Assembly: GCA_024235675.1 (NCBI GenBank)
Contig: JACKLZ010000004.1
Location: 57,501-121,500 of the forward strand
Direction of reading: 5' to 3'
DNA length: 64,000 nucleotides
Origin: Zoogloeaceae bacterium
GTDB taxonomy: Bacteria; Pseudomonadota; Gammaproteobacteria; Burkholderiales; Rhodocyclaceae
In this document: positions 10,826 to 19,292 of the stretch, in pieces
Numbering within the stretch: position 1 is the first letter of the stretch
How the letters are laid out: each line of letters opens with the position of its first letter
Program-made: the position numbers and the translations under genes
The notes under the pieces: generated by a model
What the model saw: the letters and a program-made list of their open reading frames with translations, nothing else
Database searches by the model: none
Told to the model about the DNA's origin: nothing

Positions 10826-11943
10826 TCGGTGCGGGACTTGATGGATTCAGACTTGGCGAACAAGGCGTCGACAAACTCGCGCGCCTTGAAGGGGCGCAGA
10901 TCGTCAATGCCTTCGCCGACGCCGATGAAGCGCAAGGGCTTCGGGCATTGACGGGCGATGGCTGCCAGAATGCCGCCTTTGGCGGTGCCGTCGAGCTTGG
11001 TGATCACCAGCCCGGTGACACCCACGGCCGCGTCAAAGGCCTTGACCTGCGCCAGCGCGTTCTGACCGATGTTGGCATCGAGCACCAGCAGCACTTCATG
11101 CGGCGCGGTGCCGTCGGCCTTGGCGATGACGCGGCGGACCTTGGCGATTTCTTCCATCAGATGCATTTGCGTGGGCAGGCGGCCGGCGGTGTCGGCCAGC
11201 AGCACGTCGATGCCTCGGGCACGCGCCGCGGTGACCGCGTCATAGGCCACAGCGGCCGGGTCGCCGCCGGTCTGTGAAATGACGTCGACGCCGTTGCGTT
11301 CGCCCCAGGTGACCAGCTGTTCGCGCGCGGCGGCACGGAAGGTGTCGCCGGCAGCGAGCAGCACCTTTTTGCCCTGGCTTTGATACCAGTGGGCCAGTTT
11401 GCCAATGGAGGTGGTTTTGCCCGAGCCATTGACGCCCGCCACCATGATGATGAACGGCGTGTGCGTGTCGGCTGTCAGGGGCGCTTCAAGGGGCGCGAGC
11501 AGGGCGGTCAGCTCTTCAACCAGTACTGCCTGGAGCTGGTCTGCGGTGTCGAGTTTGTCGCGCTTCCAGCGTTTGCGCAGAGCGTTGATCAGGTGTGTGG
11601 TGGCTTCGATGCCACAATCGGCCATCAAGAGTGTGCTTTCGATGTCTTCGAGCAGCGCCTCGTCGATCTTGCGCAAACCGAACATGTGCGCCAGACCGCC
11701 GCCCAGTTGTTTGCGCGTGCGGGCCAGGCCGGCTTTGAGACGGTCGCTCCAGGAGCTTTTCGCCGGGCGCTGCGCGGGCTCCGGCTCGGTGGCCGTGGCG
11801 GCCTCTGGCAGCGCCGGCGGGGGCGCGATCGGCTCGGGCGCGACTTCGGTCTGGGCGTCGTTGTCGACGACCGTATCGGTGCTTGCCGGGGTGTCCGGGG
11901 GAGCGTCGCTTTTGGCGGGCGTTTTTTTGAAGAAACCAAACAT
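10822..11943 (-). CDS. ftsY: Signal recognition particle receptor FtsY
   Basis: The 373-residue SRP GTPase has a Pro/Ala/Glu-rich acidic N-terminal region (1-60), a four-helix N domain, and the G domain with GVNGSGKTTSIGKLA, the DTAGRLPTQ motif and TKLDGTAKGG. It docks ribosome-SRP complexes at the inner membrane for cotranslational insertion. It is the first gene of ftsY-ftsE-ftsX. The 5' region up to 12066 separates it from the divergent peptidase genes and probably contains both promoters. Confidence 0.95.
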   Translation of the reverse strand: MFGFFKKTPAKSDAPPDTPASTDTVVDNDAQTEVAPEPIAPPPALPEAATATEPEPAQRPAKSSWSDRLKAGLARTRKQLGGGLAHMFGLRKIDEALLEDIESTLLMADCGIEATTHLINALRKRWKRDKLDTADQLQAVLVEELTALLAPLEAPLTADTHTPFIIMVAGVNGSGKTTSIGKLAHWYQSQGKKVLLAAGDTFRAAAREQLVTWGERNGVDVISQTGGDPAAVAYDAVTAARARGIDVLLADTAGRLPTQMHLMEEIAKVRRVIAKADGTAPHEVLLVLDANIGQNALAQVKAFDAAVGVTGLVITKLDGTAKGGILAAIARQCPKPLRFIGVGEGIDDLRPFKAREFVDALFAKSESIKSRTE

Positions 11944-12066
11944 GGCGGTTCAGGTCACAGAAGTTGTTTGCCGGGGCCGCTGGCAGCGCAAGCTGCGAGC
12001 GGCTAAGATGGCCCGCCGGTTCGGAACCGGGCGAAGGCCGAATTTTATCAGATGCAGGATGCGTGC

Positions 12067-13506
12067 ATGAGATTGTGGAAACGCTGGTGTGATCGCGCGG
12101 CCTTTGGGCGTGACGAGACAATCGCGGCCCGTCGTAGCGGGCGCCCCTGGTCGCAGATCGGCGCCTTGGCGCTGGTGGCCGTCGTCAGTGCGCCCGCGGC
12201 GCAGGCCAACCCCTTCGAAACCCGGTTGGACAACGGGATGCGAGTGGTCGTCAAGGAGGACCGGCGCGCGCCTTCGGTCGTGCATATGGTCTGGTATGAC
12301 GCCGGCTCGATGGACGAGGTGGCCGGCACCTCCGGTGTGGCGCATGTGCTCGAGCACATGATGTTCAAGGGGACGGACACCGTCGGGCCGGGCGAATTCA
12401 ACAAGATCGTGGCCGGCGTTGGCGGGCGTGACAATGCCTTCACCAGCTACGACTACACCGCTTATTTTCAGCAAGTGCCGGCGGATCAGCTTGGGCGGAT
12501 GATGACGCTCGAGGCCGATCGCATGCACAAGCTGCAGCTCACTGACGAGGCCTTTGCCAAAGAGATCGAGGTCGTCAAGGAAGAACGCCGACTGCGGACC
12601 GAGGACTCGGCGCGCGCGCTGGTCCATGAAGAGTTGATGGCCTCGGCGTTTCATGCGCACCCGTATCAGCGACCCGTCATCGGCTGGATGACCGACCTTG
12701 ACCGGATGACGCCGGAAGATGCGCGGCGTTGGTACCGCGAATGGTATGCGCCGAACAATGCGACGTTGGTCGTGGTCGGCGATGTCGATCACGAGGCCGT
12801 ATTCCGACAGGCGGCCAGCACCTATGGTCAGGTGCCGGCTGCGCAGTTGCCGCGACGCCCGGTGGTCGAAGAGCCGCCGCAGCGCGGTGTTCGGCGAAGT
12901 GTGGTGCGGGCGCCGGCCGAGTTGCCCTATGTGGCGATCGCCTGGCCGACGCCGACCCTGCGTGATCCAGCCAAGGATGCTGACGTGTACGCCCTGCAGG
13001 TGCTCGCCGCGGTGCTCGATGGCTACGATGGCGCGCGCCTGTCCCGCACCCTGGTGCGCGACAAGCAGGTCGCTCAGACGGCGGGGGCGGGCTATGACGG
13101 CATCGCGCGCGGCCCTTCCCTGTTTTATATGGACGGCGCGCCGGCGCCGGGCAAGACGCTGGCTGAGGTCGAGGCGGCGCTGATCGGTGAGCTGTCGCGC
13201 ATTCAGACCGAAGGCGTGGCCGAGCATGAACTGGCCCGCGTCAAGACGCAGGCGGTGGCGAGCCGCGTGTATCAGCGCGACTCCTTGATGGGGCAGGCGA
13301 TGGAAATCGGCGGTCTGGCCGCAGTGGGCTTGTCATGGAAGGACGAGGCCACCTTGCTCGAAGGCATCCGGAAGGTCAGCGCAGACGACGTGAAGTCGGT
13401 CGCACAACGCTATTTTTCTAAAGATCAGATGACGGTGGTGGTGCTTGAGCCATTGCCGGTTGCGGCGGAGATGGCGCGTCGCCCCTCCGTCAAGACGCGT
13501 CATTGA
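12067..13506 (+). CDS. M16-family zinc metallopeptidase (active subunit)
   Basis: The product is about 479 residues. An N-terminal hydrophobic segment ending near AAQANPFE is a probable signal peptide with an unusually long basic n-region. The inverted zinc motif HVLEHMMFKGT carries HxxEH, and a downstream Glu (EIEVVKEERR) completes the site, so this copy should be catalytic. The ATG at 12067 has AGGA seven bases upstream; an in-frame ATG at 12052 is also possible. The next gene encodes a second M16 protein without HxxEH. Such active/inactive pairs form heterodimeric periplasmic peptidases of the pitrilysin/PqqF clan. The substrate is unknown. Confidence 0.9.
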   Translation: MRLWKRWCDRAAFGRDETIAARRSGRPWSQIGALALVAVVSAPAAQANPFETRLDNGMRVVVKEDRRAPSVVHMVWYDAGSMDEVAGTSGVAHVLEHMMFKGTDTVGPGEFNKIVAGVGGRDNAFTSYDYTAYFQQVPADQLGRMMTLEADRMHKLQLTDEAFAKEIEVVKEERRLRTEDSARALVHEELMASAFHAHPYQRPVIGWMTDLDRMTPEDARRWYREWYAPNNATLVVVGDVDHEAVFRQAASTYGQVPAAQLPRRPVVEEPPQRGVRRSVVRAPAELPYVAIAWPTPTLRDPAKDADVYALQVLAAVLDGYDGARLSRTLVRDKQVAQTAGAGYDGIARGPSLFYMDGAPAPGKTLAEVEAALIGELSRIQTEGVAEHELARVKTQAVASRVYQRDSLMGQAMEIGGLAAVGLSWKDEATLLEGIRKVSADDVKSVAQRYFSKDQMTVVVLEPLPVAAEMARRPSVKTRH

Positions 13507-13517
13507 GGGCCCCGGAC

Positions 13518-14852
13518 ATGCGCGCGATGACTCGTACTTTACTGGCGGCTTGCCTGGCGCTCTCCGCGAGTGCTGCATTGGCTGGCGTTGATATTCAGCA
13601 ATGGGTAGCGTCGACGGGCGCCCGGGTGGCGTTTGTGGAAACCCACGCATTGCCGATTGTCGACATTCAGGTCGACTTTGCTGCCGGCAGCGCTTACGCC
13701 CCCGCCGCCAAAAGCGGTCTGGCCGGGCTCACCGCCAGCCTTCTTGACGCAGGCACCCGGCAGCGTGATGAAAATGCGCTGGCCGATCGTTTCGCCGACC
13801 TGGGCGCGCGCTTTGGCGCGGGCGCCGAGACCGACCGCGCCAGCGTGACACTGCGCAGCTTGTCGAACGCGACCGAGCGTGTGGCCGCGGTCGACCTGCT
13901 GGCCGAGGTGATTCAGCAGCCGGCCTATCCGCAGGCCGTGTTTGAGCGTGAGCGGGCACGGGCCATTGCCGGGCTGAAGGAGGCGCAGACGCAGCCGGGC
14001 TATCTGGTCGAACGCGCGTTTGGCGAGGCGGTGTATGGCGACCACCCCTATGGTCGCGCCACCAGCGAAGCCAGTCTGAATGCCCTGACCCGGGACGATG
14101 TGCTTGCGTTTCACCGGCAGCACTACACGGCCGCTGCGGCGCATGTGAGCATCGTGGGCGACCTGAGCCGTGCCGAGGCGGAGGCGATTGCCGTGCGGCT
14201 GACCGAGGGGCTTGCCAAGGGCGAAGCGCCCGCAGCCTTGCCCGTGCCGGCGCTGCGCGACAGCACGGTGCTGCGGGTGGCGCATCCGGCCGCGCAATCG
14301 CATGTGTTGATCGGCATGCCGGGCCTGACCCGGGATGACCCGGACTACTACGCGCTTGTCGCGGGCAACTATGTGCTCGGGGGCGGTGGGTTTGTGTCGC
14401 GGCTGATGAAAGAGGTTCGCGAAAAGCGTGGCTACGCGTACAGCGTGTACAGCTATTTCGAGCCGCAGCGTGTGGCCGGGCCGTTCCGGATTGGTCTGCA
14501 AACCCGTGGCCAGCAGGCCGACGATGCGATCGCCGTGGTGCGCGACACGCTCAAGCAGTTCATCGCCGAGGGCCCGACCCAGCAAGAGCTGGACGCCGCC
14601 AAGGGCAATATCGTCAATGGTTTTGGCCTGCGGCTGGACTCCAATGCGAAGCTGCTCGGTTACGTCGGCGTGATCGGTTTTTACGGTTTGCCGGCCGATT
14701 GGCTGGAGCAGTATCCGCGCGCGGTGTCTGAGCTCACGGTCGAGCAAGTGCGCGACGCCTTTCAGCGGCGTGTGCTGCCAGCGCATCTGGTAACCGTGAT
14801 CGTTGGTGGCGATGGCGATGTCACCGCGCCCAGCGCTGCGCCCGCCCGGTGA
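13518..14852 (+). CDS. M16-family peptidase-like protein (non-catalytic subunit)
   Basis: The product has 444 residues starting MRAMTRTLLAACLALSASAALA, a clear signal peptide. It has the two M16 beta-alpha domains, including the R/Y segment VREKRGYAYSVYSYFEPQ of the C-terminal half. At the zinc position it reads SGLAGLTASLLDAGT, so HxxEH is missing. It starts 11 bases after the active partner. The start at 13518 is preferred over a TTG at 13503 that overlaps the previous stop. It probably provides the substrate-binding half of a heterodimer. Confidence 0.88.
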   Translation: MRAMTRTLLAACLALSASAALAGVDIQQWVASTGARVAFVETHALPIVDIQVDFAAGSAYAPAAKSGLAGLTASLLDAGTRQRDENALADRFADLGARFGAGAETDRASVTLRSLSNATERVAAVDLLAEVIQQPAYPQAVFERERARAIAGLKEAQTQPGYLVERAFGEAVYGDHPYGRATSEASLNALTRDDVLAFHRQHYTAAAAHVSIVGDLSRAEAEAIAVRLTEGLAKGEAPAALPVPALRDSTVLRVAHPAAQSHVLIGMPGLTRDDPDYYALVAGNYVLGGGGFVSRLMKEVREKRGYAYSVYSYFEPQRVAGPFRIGLQTRGQQADDAIAVVRDTLKQFIAEGPTQQELDAAKGNIVNGFGLRLDSNAKLLGYVGVIGFYGLPADWLEQYPRAVSELTVEQVRDAFQRRVLPAHLVTVIVGGDGDVTAPSAAPAR

Positions 14853-15388
14853 GCCGTCTGCGCATTGTCGGTGGGCAGTGGCGCTCGCGTCAGCTGTCAG
14901 TCGCGCAGGTGCCCGGCTTGCGCCCGACGCCGGACCGTGTGCGCGAAACCGTGTTCAACTGGCTGGGCCAGGATCTGACCGGGTGGCGCTGCCTGGATCT
15001 GTTTGCCGGCACCGGCGCCATGGGGCTGGAAGCGGCGTCGCGCGGGGCTGTGCAGGTGGATCTGGTGGAGCTCGATCCGCGCGCTTTTGCGGTATTGCAG
15101 CAACATGTGAAGGCGCTCGGCGCAACCCAAGTAGGTGTGTTTCGCGGCGATGCGGTAAAATTTGCGGCGTCCGTACGTCAAGCCTACGATCTGGTGTTTC
15201 TGGATCCGCCCTATCACAAGGGTTGGCTGACGCGCGTCGAGCCGATGATTTCCCATCTGCTGCGACCGGATGGCTGGATTTATGTCGAGGCAGAGACGCC
15301 GGTTGAGTCGCTGGCCGATTGCGATGTCGAACGATCAGGAAAGGTCGGGCAAGTGTGCTACCAGTTGATGCGGAGACGAGCGCAATGA
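14849..15388 (+). CDS. rsmD: 16S rRNA (guanine966-N2)-methyltransferase RsmD
   Basis: The 179-residue Rossmann methyltransferase starts at GTG, overlapping the previous stop by four bases. It begins SRLRIVGGQWRSRQL. The SAM-binding motif I reads CLDLFAGTGAMGLEA, and motif IV reads DLVFLDPPY, the DPPY signature of N2-guanine/N6-adenine methyltransferases. It methylates G966 of 16S rRNA in the 30S subunit. It precedes coaD with an ATGA overlap, a conserved bacterial gene pair. Confidence 0.93.
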   Translation: MSRLRIVGGQWRSRQLSVAQVPGLRPTPDRVRETVFNWLGQDLTGWRCLDLFAGTGAMGLEAASRGAVQVDLVELDPRAFAVLQQHVKALGATQVGVFRGDAVKFAASVRQAYDLVFLDPPYHKGWLTRVEPMISHLLRPDGWIYVEAETPVESLADCDVERSGKVGQVCYQLMRRRAQ

Positions 15389-15876
15389 TAAATGGGACGG
15401 TGATCTACCCGGGGACCTTCGATCCGCTCACGCGCGGCCATGAAGATCTGGTTCGACGTGCGTCGCTGCTGTTCCAGAAGGTGGTGGTGGCGGTGGCCGC
15501 CAGCGCGGGCAAGGGGCCGATCTTTTCGCTCGAAGAGCGGGTGGGTCTTGCTCAAGGCGTGCTGGGTCGCTACGACAACGTCGAGGTCGTTGGTTTTGAT
15601 GGCTTGTTGATGGATTTTGTGCGGGCACGTGGCGCGCGCGTTATTCTTCGCGGCCTGCGGGCGGTCTCGGACTTCGAGTACGAATTTCAGATGGCGGGCA
15701 TGAACCGCAAGCTCTTTCCGGATGTCGAAACCGTGTTCATGACGCCGGATGAAGAGCACATGTTTATTTCCGCCACCATGGTGCGTGAGATCGCGCGCCT
15801 TGGGGGCGATGTCAGTCAGTTTGTTCAGCCGAGCGTCTTGAAGCAGCTTCGGTTGAAGCTTGAACGGAAGCCATAA
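15385..15876 (+). CDS. coaD: Phosphopantetheine adenylyltransferase
   Basis: This 163-residue nucleotidyltransferase begins at the ATG of the ATGA overlap with rsmD. It has the T/HxGH motif YPGTFDPLTRGHEDLV and the ISATMVREIARLGG motif. It adenylylates 4'-phosphopantetheine to dephospho-CoA, the fourth step of CoA synthesis. coaX and coaE, for the first and last steps, occur later in this window. Confidence 0.95.
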   Translation: MINGTVIYPGTFDPLTRGHEDLVRRASLLFQKVVVAVAASAGKGPIFSLEERVGLAQGVLGRYDNVEVVGFDGLLMDFVRARGARVILRGLRAVSDFEYEFQMAGMNRKLFPDVETVFMTPDEEHMFISATMVREIARLGGDVSQFVQPSVLKQLRLKLERKP

Positions 15877-15891
15877 GGAGAGGATTGAGTC

Positions 15892-16143
15892 ATGGCCCTG
15901 ATTATTACCGACGAATGCATCAACTGCGACGTGTGTGAACCGGAGTGCCCGAATAACGCCATTTACCAGGGGGACGAGATCTATGAGATCGACCCCGATA
16001 AGTGCACCGAGTGCGTGGGTCACTTTGATGAGCCGCAGTGTCAGCAGGTGTGTCCGGTCGACTGTATCCCGCTGGATCCGGACCGTCCGGAGACCCAGGA
16101 ACAGTTGATGGAGAAATTCGTCAAGCTCACCAGCAAGAGCTGA
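15892..16143 (+). CDS. YfhL-type 2[4Fe-4S] ferredoxin
   Basis: The 83-residue ferredoxin has a first cluster motif CINCDVCEPECP and a second CTECVGHFDEPQCQQVCPVDC. The second has the eight-residue insertion between its second and third Cys that is typical of Alv-type/YfhL ferredoxins. This family carries two low-potential [4Fe-4S] clusters. It follows coaD by 15 bases with AGGAGAGG ahead of its ATG, and ends at a strong terminator. The redox partner is unknown. Confidence 0.92.
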   Translation: MALIITDECINCDVCEPECPNNAIYQGDEIYEIDPDKCTECVGHFDEPQCQQVCPVDCIPLDPDRPETQEQLMEKFVKLTSKS

Positions 16144-16170
16144 TCGCGCCGGCGTGTCCGGTAAAAAAAA

Positions 16171-16196
16171 GCGAGGCGGTGTGCCTCGCTTTTTTC
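16171..16196. terminator. Bidirectional intrinsic terminator
   Basis: GCGAGGC and GCCTCGC form a 7-bp stem around GGTGT. Eight A residues flank it on the left and a T-run on the right. It sits between the convergent ferredoxin gene (+) and dynamin-like gene (-) and can serve both. Confidence 0.9.
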
Positions 16197-16217
16197 CGTT
16201 CACCCGACGCCGCGTGA

Positions 16218-18173
16218 TCAGGCTGCTTTGGCGTTCGCGTCGAGCGTCGGCGCGCCGCTGCCCAGCGCCTTGCGCACCTCGGTGGCGACAGCATCCAGAT
16301 CGGTGCGCAGCTTGATCAGGACGTCTTCCTGTTGCTGCAGTTCGACGATGCGGTCTTCGAGCGTGTCGGTGGCCTGGTGAATGCGCTTGACGCTTTCAAG
16401 ACGGCGCTTGAGCTGGAGCTGGTATTCGCGCACCTGGGTTTCGAGCGGCGACATGACCGCGCGTAGCCAGTGTTCGACATCGCGGTTGGCCAATTCGAAA
16501 GTGCGCCGTGCCTGAACCGCGATGGTTTCGAAAAACTTCTGCGTCAGGGTGTGCTTTTCGGTCGTGAGCAGCGCCAGCGGAGTGTTGAGCTGGTGATTGA
16601 AGGCCTGTTCAAGTCGGTCGATCTCGCGCTCGTAACGCGAGGTCGAGAAGGCTGACGGCGGCGCGAGCTTGAGCCCGTGCTCGACCGAGAAGCGCTTGTA
16701 CATCGCATTGAGCATGCCGGAGATTTCTTCGACTTCGTCCGAGGACTTGCGCAGGTTGCTGCGCAGATGCTTGAAGAAGTCGACCATCGCCTCGCGCAGC
16801 CCGCGTGAGAAGCTCGAATCGAGCATGGCCTCTCGCGTACGACGGGTCTCGTCGCGCAAGGCGTCGAGGCCAAGATGGCCAAGCAGATTATTGGTGAGGT
16901 TGGTGAACACGCTGCGCACGGCGTAGTACTTTTTCAGGCCGTCTTCGAATTCGTTTTTCTCCGAGCGGATCTTGCGCATCATGTATTCGATGACGCTCTG
17001 GTTCTTTCCGCGCAGTTCGGTGAGTTCGTTGAGCTGCTCACGCACCCCGGTCAGGCGCGAGGCCATCAGGCTGTCGGCATGCGAGACCAGATCATCCGTT
17101 TCGGCGAGCGTGGCATTGCGGACGATCTGTTGCTTGGCCGGCAGGAGCTGGTCAGTCAGTGCGTCTTCGAGTTGTGCGATCTGGCTGCGCTCAAGCAGGG
17201 CCTTGTCGCCCTGGATGCGGGCGAGCAGCGCCTTTTGCGCAGACATGGGGAAGATGTGCTCTGGTTTGAGCGACAGGTTGCGCGCCACAGCCTGGATCTG
17301 ACGGTCGAGCTCTTCCTTGATGCGTTTTTCGTCACGCAGACCGTCCCACAGGCTGTCGATCTTGTTGAGGACGACCAGTCGGCCATCGCGACGCTGCCCC
17401 GCGTTGACGTATTCGCGCCAGACGGACAGGTCACTCTGTGTGACGCCGGTGTCGGCGGCCAGGATGAAGAGCACGGCGTGCGCGTTGGGCAGCAGGGATA
17501 GCGTCAGCTCGGGTTCGGCGCCGATGGCATTCAGGCCCGGGGTGTCGAGAATGACCAGGCCTTGCTCCAGCAGCGGATGCTGGAAGTGGATGATGGCGTG
17601 ACGCCATGACGGAATTTCGACCTGTCCGGTGTCGTCCGGCTGCAACCCGGCCTCGCCTTGCGGGTCGATGGCAAAGCCCAGGGCTTCCGCTTCTTCGGGG
17701 CTGACCAGACGGGTTTCTCCGACGCGCGCCATGGCGGCCTGGAGGGCGTGGGCGGAACTGGTGTCGAGCGGGAACTGCGTCCACATCTCGGGAAAGCGCT
17801 TGAGTTCGCCAACCGTGGTGTGCTCGCGTCGGGACTCGATCGGCAGCAGGCGGATCTGCGGCGTGTCGCCCTCTGACCACTGCAATTCGGTCGGGCACAT
17901 GGTGGTGCGCCCGGCGCTGGAGGGCAGGACCCGGTCCCCGTAGTCTGAGAAGAACAGCGCGTTGATCAGCTCGGACTTGCCGCGCGAGAATTCCGCAACA
18001 AAGGCGACGGTGAGTTTGTCTTCACCGAGGCGATCCAGAACGTATTGCAGCCGCAGATCGCCCTGCGCGTCGCCGATTTCATTCTGGCTGAGCCAGTGGC
18101 GAAGCTGTCCGACCGTGCGTGCGGCGTCGGTACGCCACCGGCTGTATTGAGTAAATTGATCGATAAGTGCCAT
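16218..18173 (-). CDS. Bacterial dynamin-like GTPase
   Basis: The protein has about 651 residues. The G domain (about 50-300) has a P-loop AEFSRGKSELINALF (G65, K66, S67), the G3 motif DTPGLNAIG and the G4 motif LNKIDSLWD. The C-terminal half is helical, with a coiled-coil end at about 590-630 (TLEDRIVELQQQED), and I see no clear transmembrane paddle. The ATG at 18173 (MALIDQF) is preferred over an in-frame GTG at 18206. Bacterial dynamin-like proteins remodel or protect membranes. The cellular role here cannot be told from the neighbours, a ferredoxin and mutM. Confidence 0.83.
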   Translation of the reverse strand: MALIDQFTQYSRWRTDAARTVGQLRHWLSQNEIGDAQGDLRLQYVLDRLGEDKLTVAFVAEFSRGKSELINALFFSDYGDRVLPSSAGRTTMCPTELQWSEGDTPQIRLLPIESRREHTTVGELKRFPEMWTQFPLDTSSAHALQAAMARVGETRLVSPEEAEALGFAIDPQGEAGLQPDDTGQVEIPSWRHAIIHFQHPLLEQGLVILDTPGLNAIGAEPELTLSLLPNAHAVLFILAADTGVTQSDLSVWREYVNAGQRRDGRLVVLNKIDSLWDGLRDEKRIKEELDRQIQAVARNLSLKPEHIFPMSAQKALLARIQGDKALLERSQIAQLEDALTDQLLPAKQQIVRNATLAETDDLVSHADSLMASRLTGVREQLNELTELRGKNQSVIEYMMRKIRSEKNEFEDGLKKYYAVRSVFTNLTNNLLGHLGLDALRDETRRTREAMLDSSFSRGLREAMVDFFKHLRSNLRKSSDEVEEISGMLNAMYKRFSVEHGLKLAPPSAFSTSRYEREIDRLEQAFNHQLNTPLALLTTEKHTLTQKFFETIAVQARRTFELANRDVEHWLRAVMSPLETQVREYQLQLKRRLESVKRIHQATDTLEDRIVELQQQEDVLIKLRTDLDAVATEVRKALGSGAPTLDANAKAA

Positions 18174-18313
18174 GTGGGGCCCTGTCTGTCTCGCCGGAAT
18201 CGGCACATTGGCCGAGCCTATTACAAGCTATCAGCATAGCGCCCGGCCGGGCGCAGGCCAAACCCGAAGTGAATGTGGTGTTCGGGTGGTCGCCGGTGTG
18301 CGACGAACGGTCG

Positions 18314-19126
18314 TCAGCGGCGCTGGCAGTGGGCGCAGAAGAAGCTTGAGCGCTGTGCCTGACTGATCTTGACGATCGGTGTGGCGCAGATGCGGCAAGG
18401 CGCGCCGTCGCGGCCATAGACAAAATACTGCTGTTGAAAGTACCCGGGTTTGCCGTCGCCCCCCACAAAGTCGCGCAAGCTGCTGCCGCCGGCGGCGATG
18501 GCCGCGGTGAGCGTGTTGCGAACACATTCTGCGAGCCGGGCGCAGCGCGTAGGCCCGAGGCGACTGGCTGGCGTGAGTGGGTGGATGCGGGCGCGAAACA
18601 GACTTTCAGCCGCGTAGATGTTGCCGATGCCGACCACGTTGTGATTGTCCATCAGCCAGGTCTTGATCGCGGTTGGGCGCTTGCGGGTCGCACGATGTAA
18701 CCACTGGCCGTCAAACGCGTCGTCCAGCGGTTCGATACCCAGGTGGCGCAGTGGGTTGTCGGCGGCGCTGTCGTCCAGCCACAGCAGCATGCCAAAGCGC
18801 CGCGGATCGCGGTAACGCAGGCACAGATGGCCGAAATTCAGGTCAATATGGTCGTGCTTCTCCGGCGCCGCATCGGGCGCAACAAGTCGCAGGCTGCCCG
18901 ACATGCCGAGGTGCGCAAGGAGCACGCCCTTGTCGAACTCGAACAGCAGGTATTTTGCGCGACGCGTGATGTCGCGCAGCGTCTGCCCGGTGAGCTGGCT
19001 TGCAAGGGCGGGCGGAACGGGCCGGCGCAGCGCCGGGCATCGCACCGTGACGCTGCGCACCGCATGGCCAACCAGATGTGGCGCGAGGCCGCGGCGGGTT
19101 GTTTCGACTTCGGGGAGTTCCGGCAT
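18314..19126 (-). CDS. mutM: Formamidopyrimidine-DNA glycosylase MutM (Fpg)
   Basis: The 270-residue product begins MPELPEVET, with the catalytic Pro2/Glu3. It contains the helix-two-turn-helix segment NHNVVGIGNIYAAESLF and ends in a four-Cys zinc finger (CRIC ... CAHC). It removes 8-oxoguanine and formamidopyrimidine from DNA. The reading frame extends upstream of 19126 without stop, but family homology starts exactly there. It is divergent from the TPR gene, with about 165 bases between them for both promoters. Confidence 0.95.
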   Translation of the reverse strand: MPELPEVETTRRGLAPHLVGHAVRSVTVRCPALRRPVPPALASQLTGQTLRDITRRAKYLLFEFDKGVLLAHLGMSGSLRLVAPDAAPEKHDHIDLNFGHLCLRYRDPRRFGMLLWLDDSAADNPLRHLGIEPLDDAFDGQWLHRATRKRPTAIKTWLMDNHNVVGIGNIYAAESLFRARIHPLTPASRLGPTRCARLAECVRNTLTAAIAAGGSSLRDFVGGDGKPGYFQQQYFVYGRDGAPCRICATPIVKISQAQRSSFFCAHCQRR

Positions 19127-19292
19127 CGTCGTGTCCTGATAGCGATATCGCATTGTATGCGCGTGCCGCAGCTTGCCCAGACGCCCGAAGCTGCTAACAT
19201 CCCGCGAACCAGCCGTAAAAAGTGCGCTCCAAGCCTGTGTGCGCAGCCTTTGCACGGGAGTGCGCTTCAATCACTGATTCTCAGGACCCTAC

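Noticed and set aside
13539..14786. 415-codon minus-strand frame opposite the second M16 gene
   Set aside because: It is a shadow frame; the plus strand has the signal peptide, family motifs and operon overlaps.
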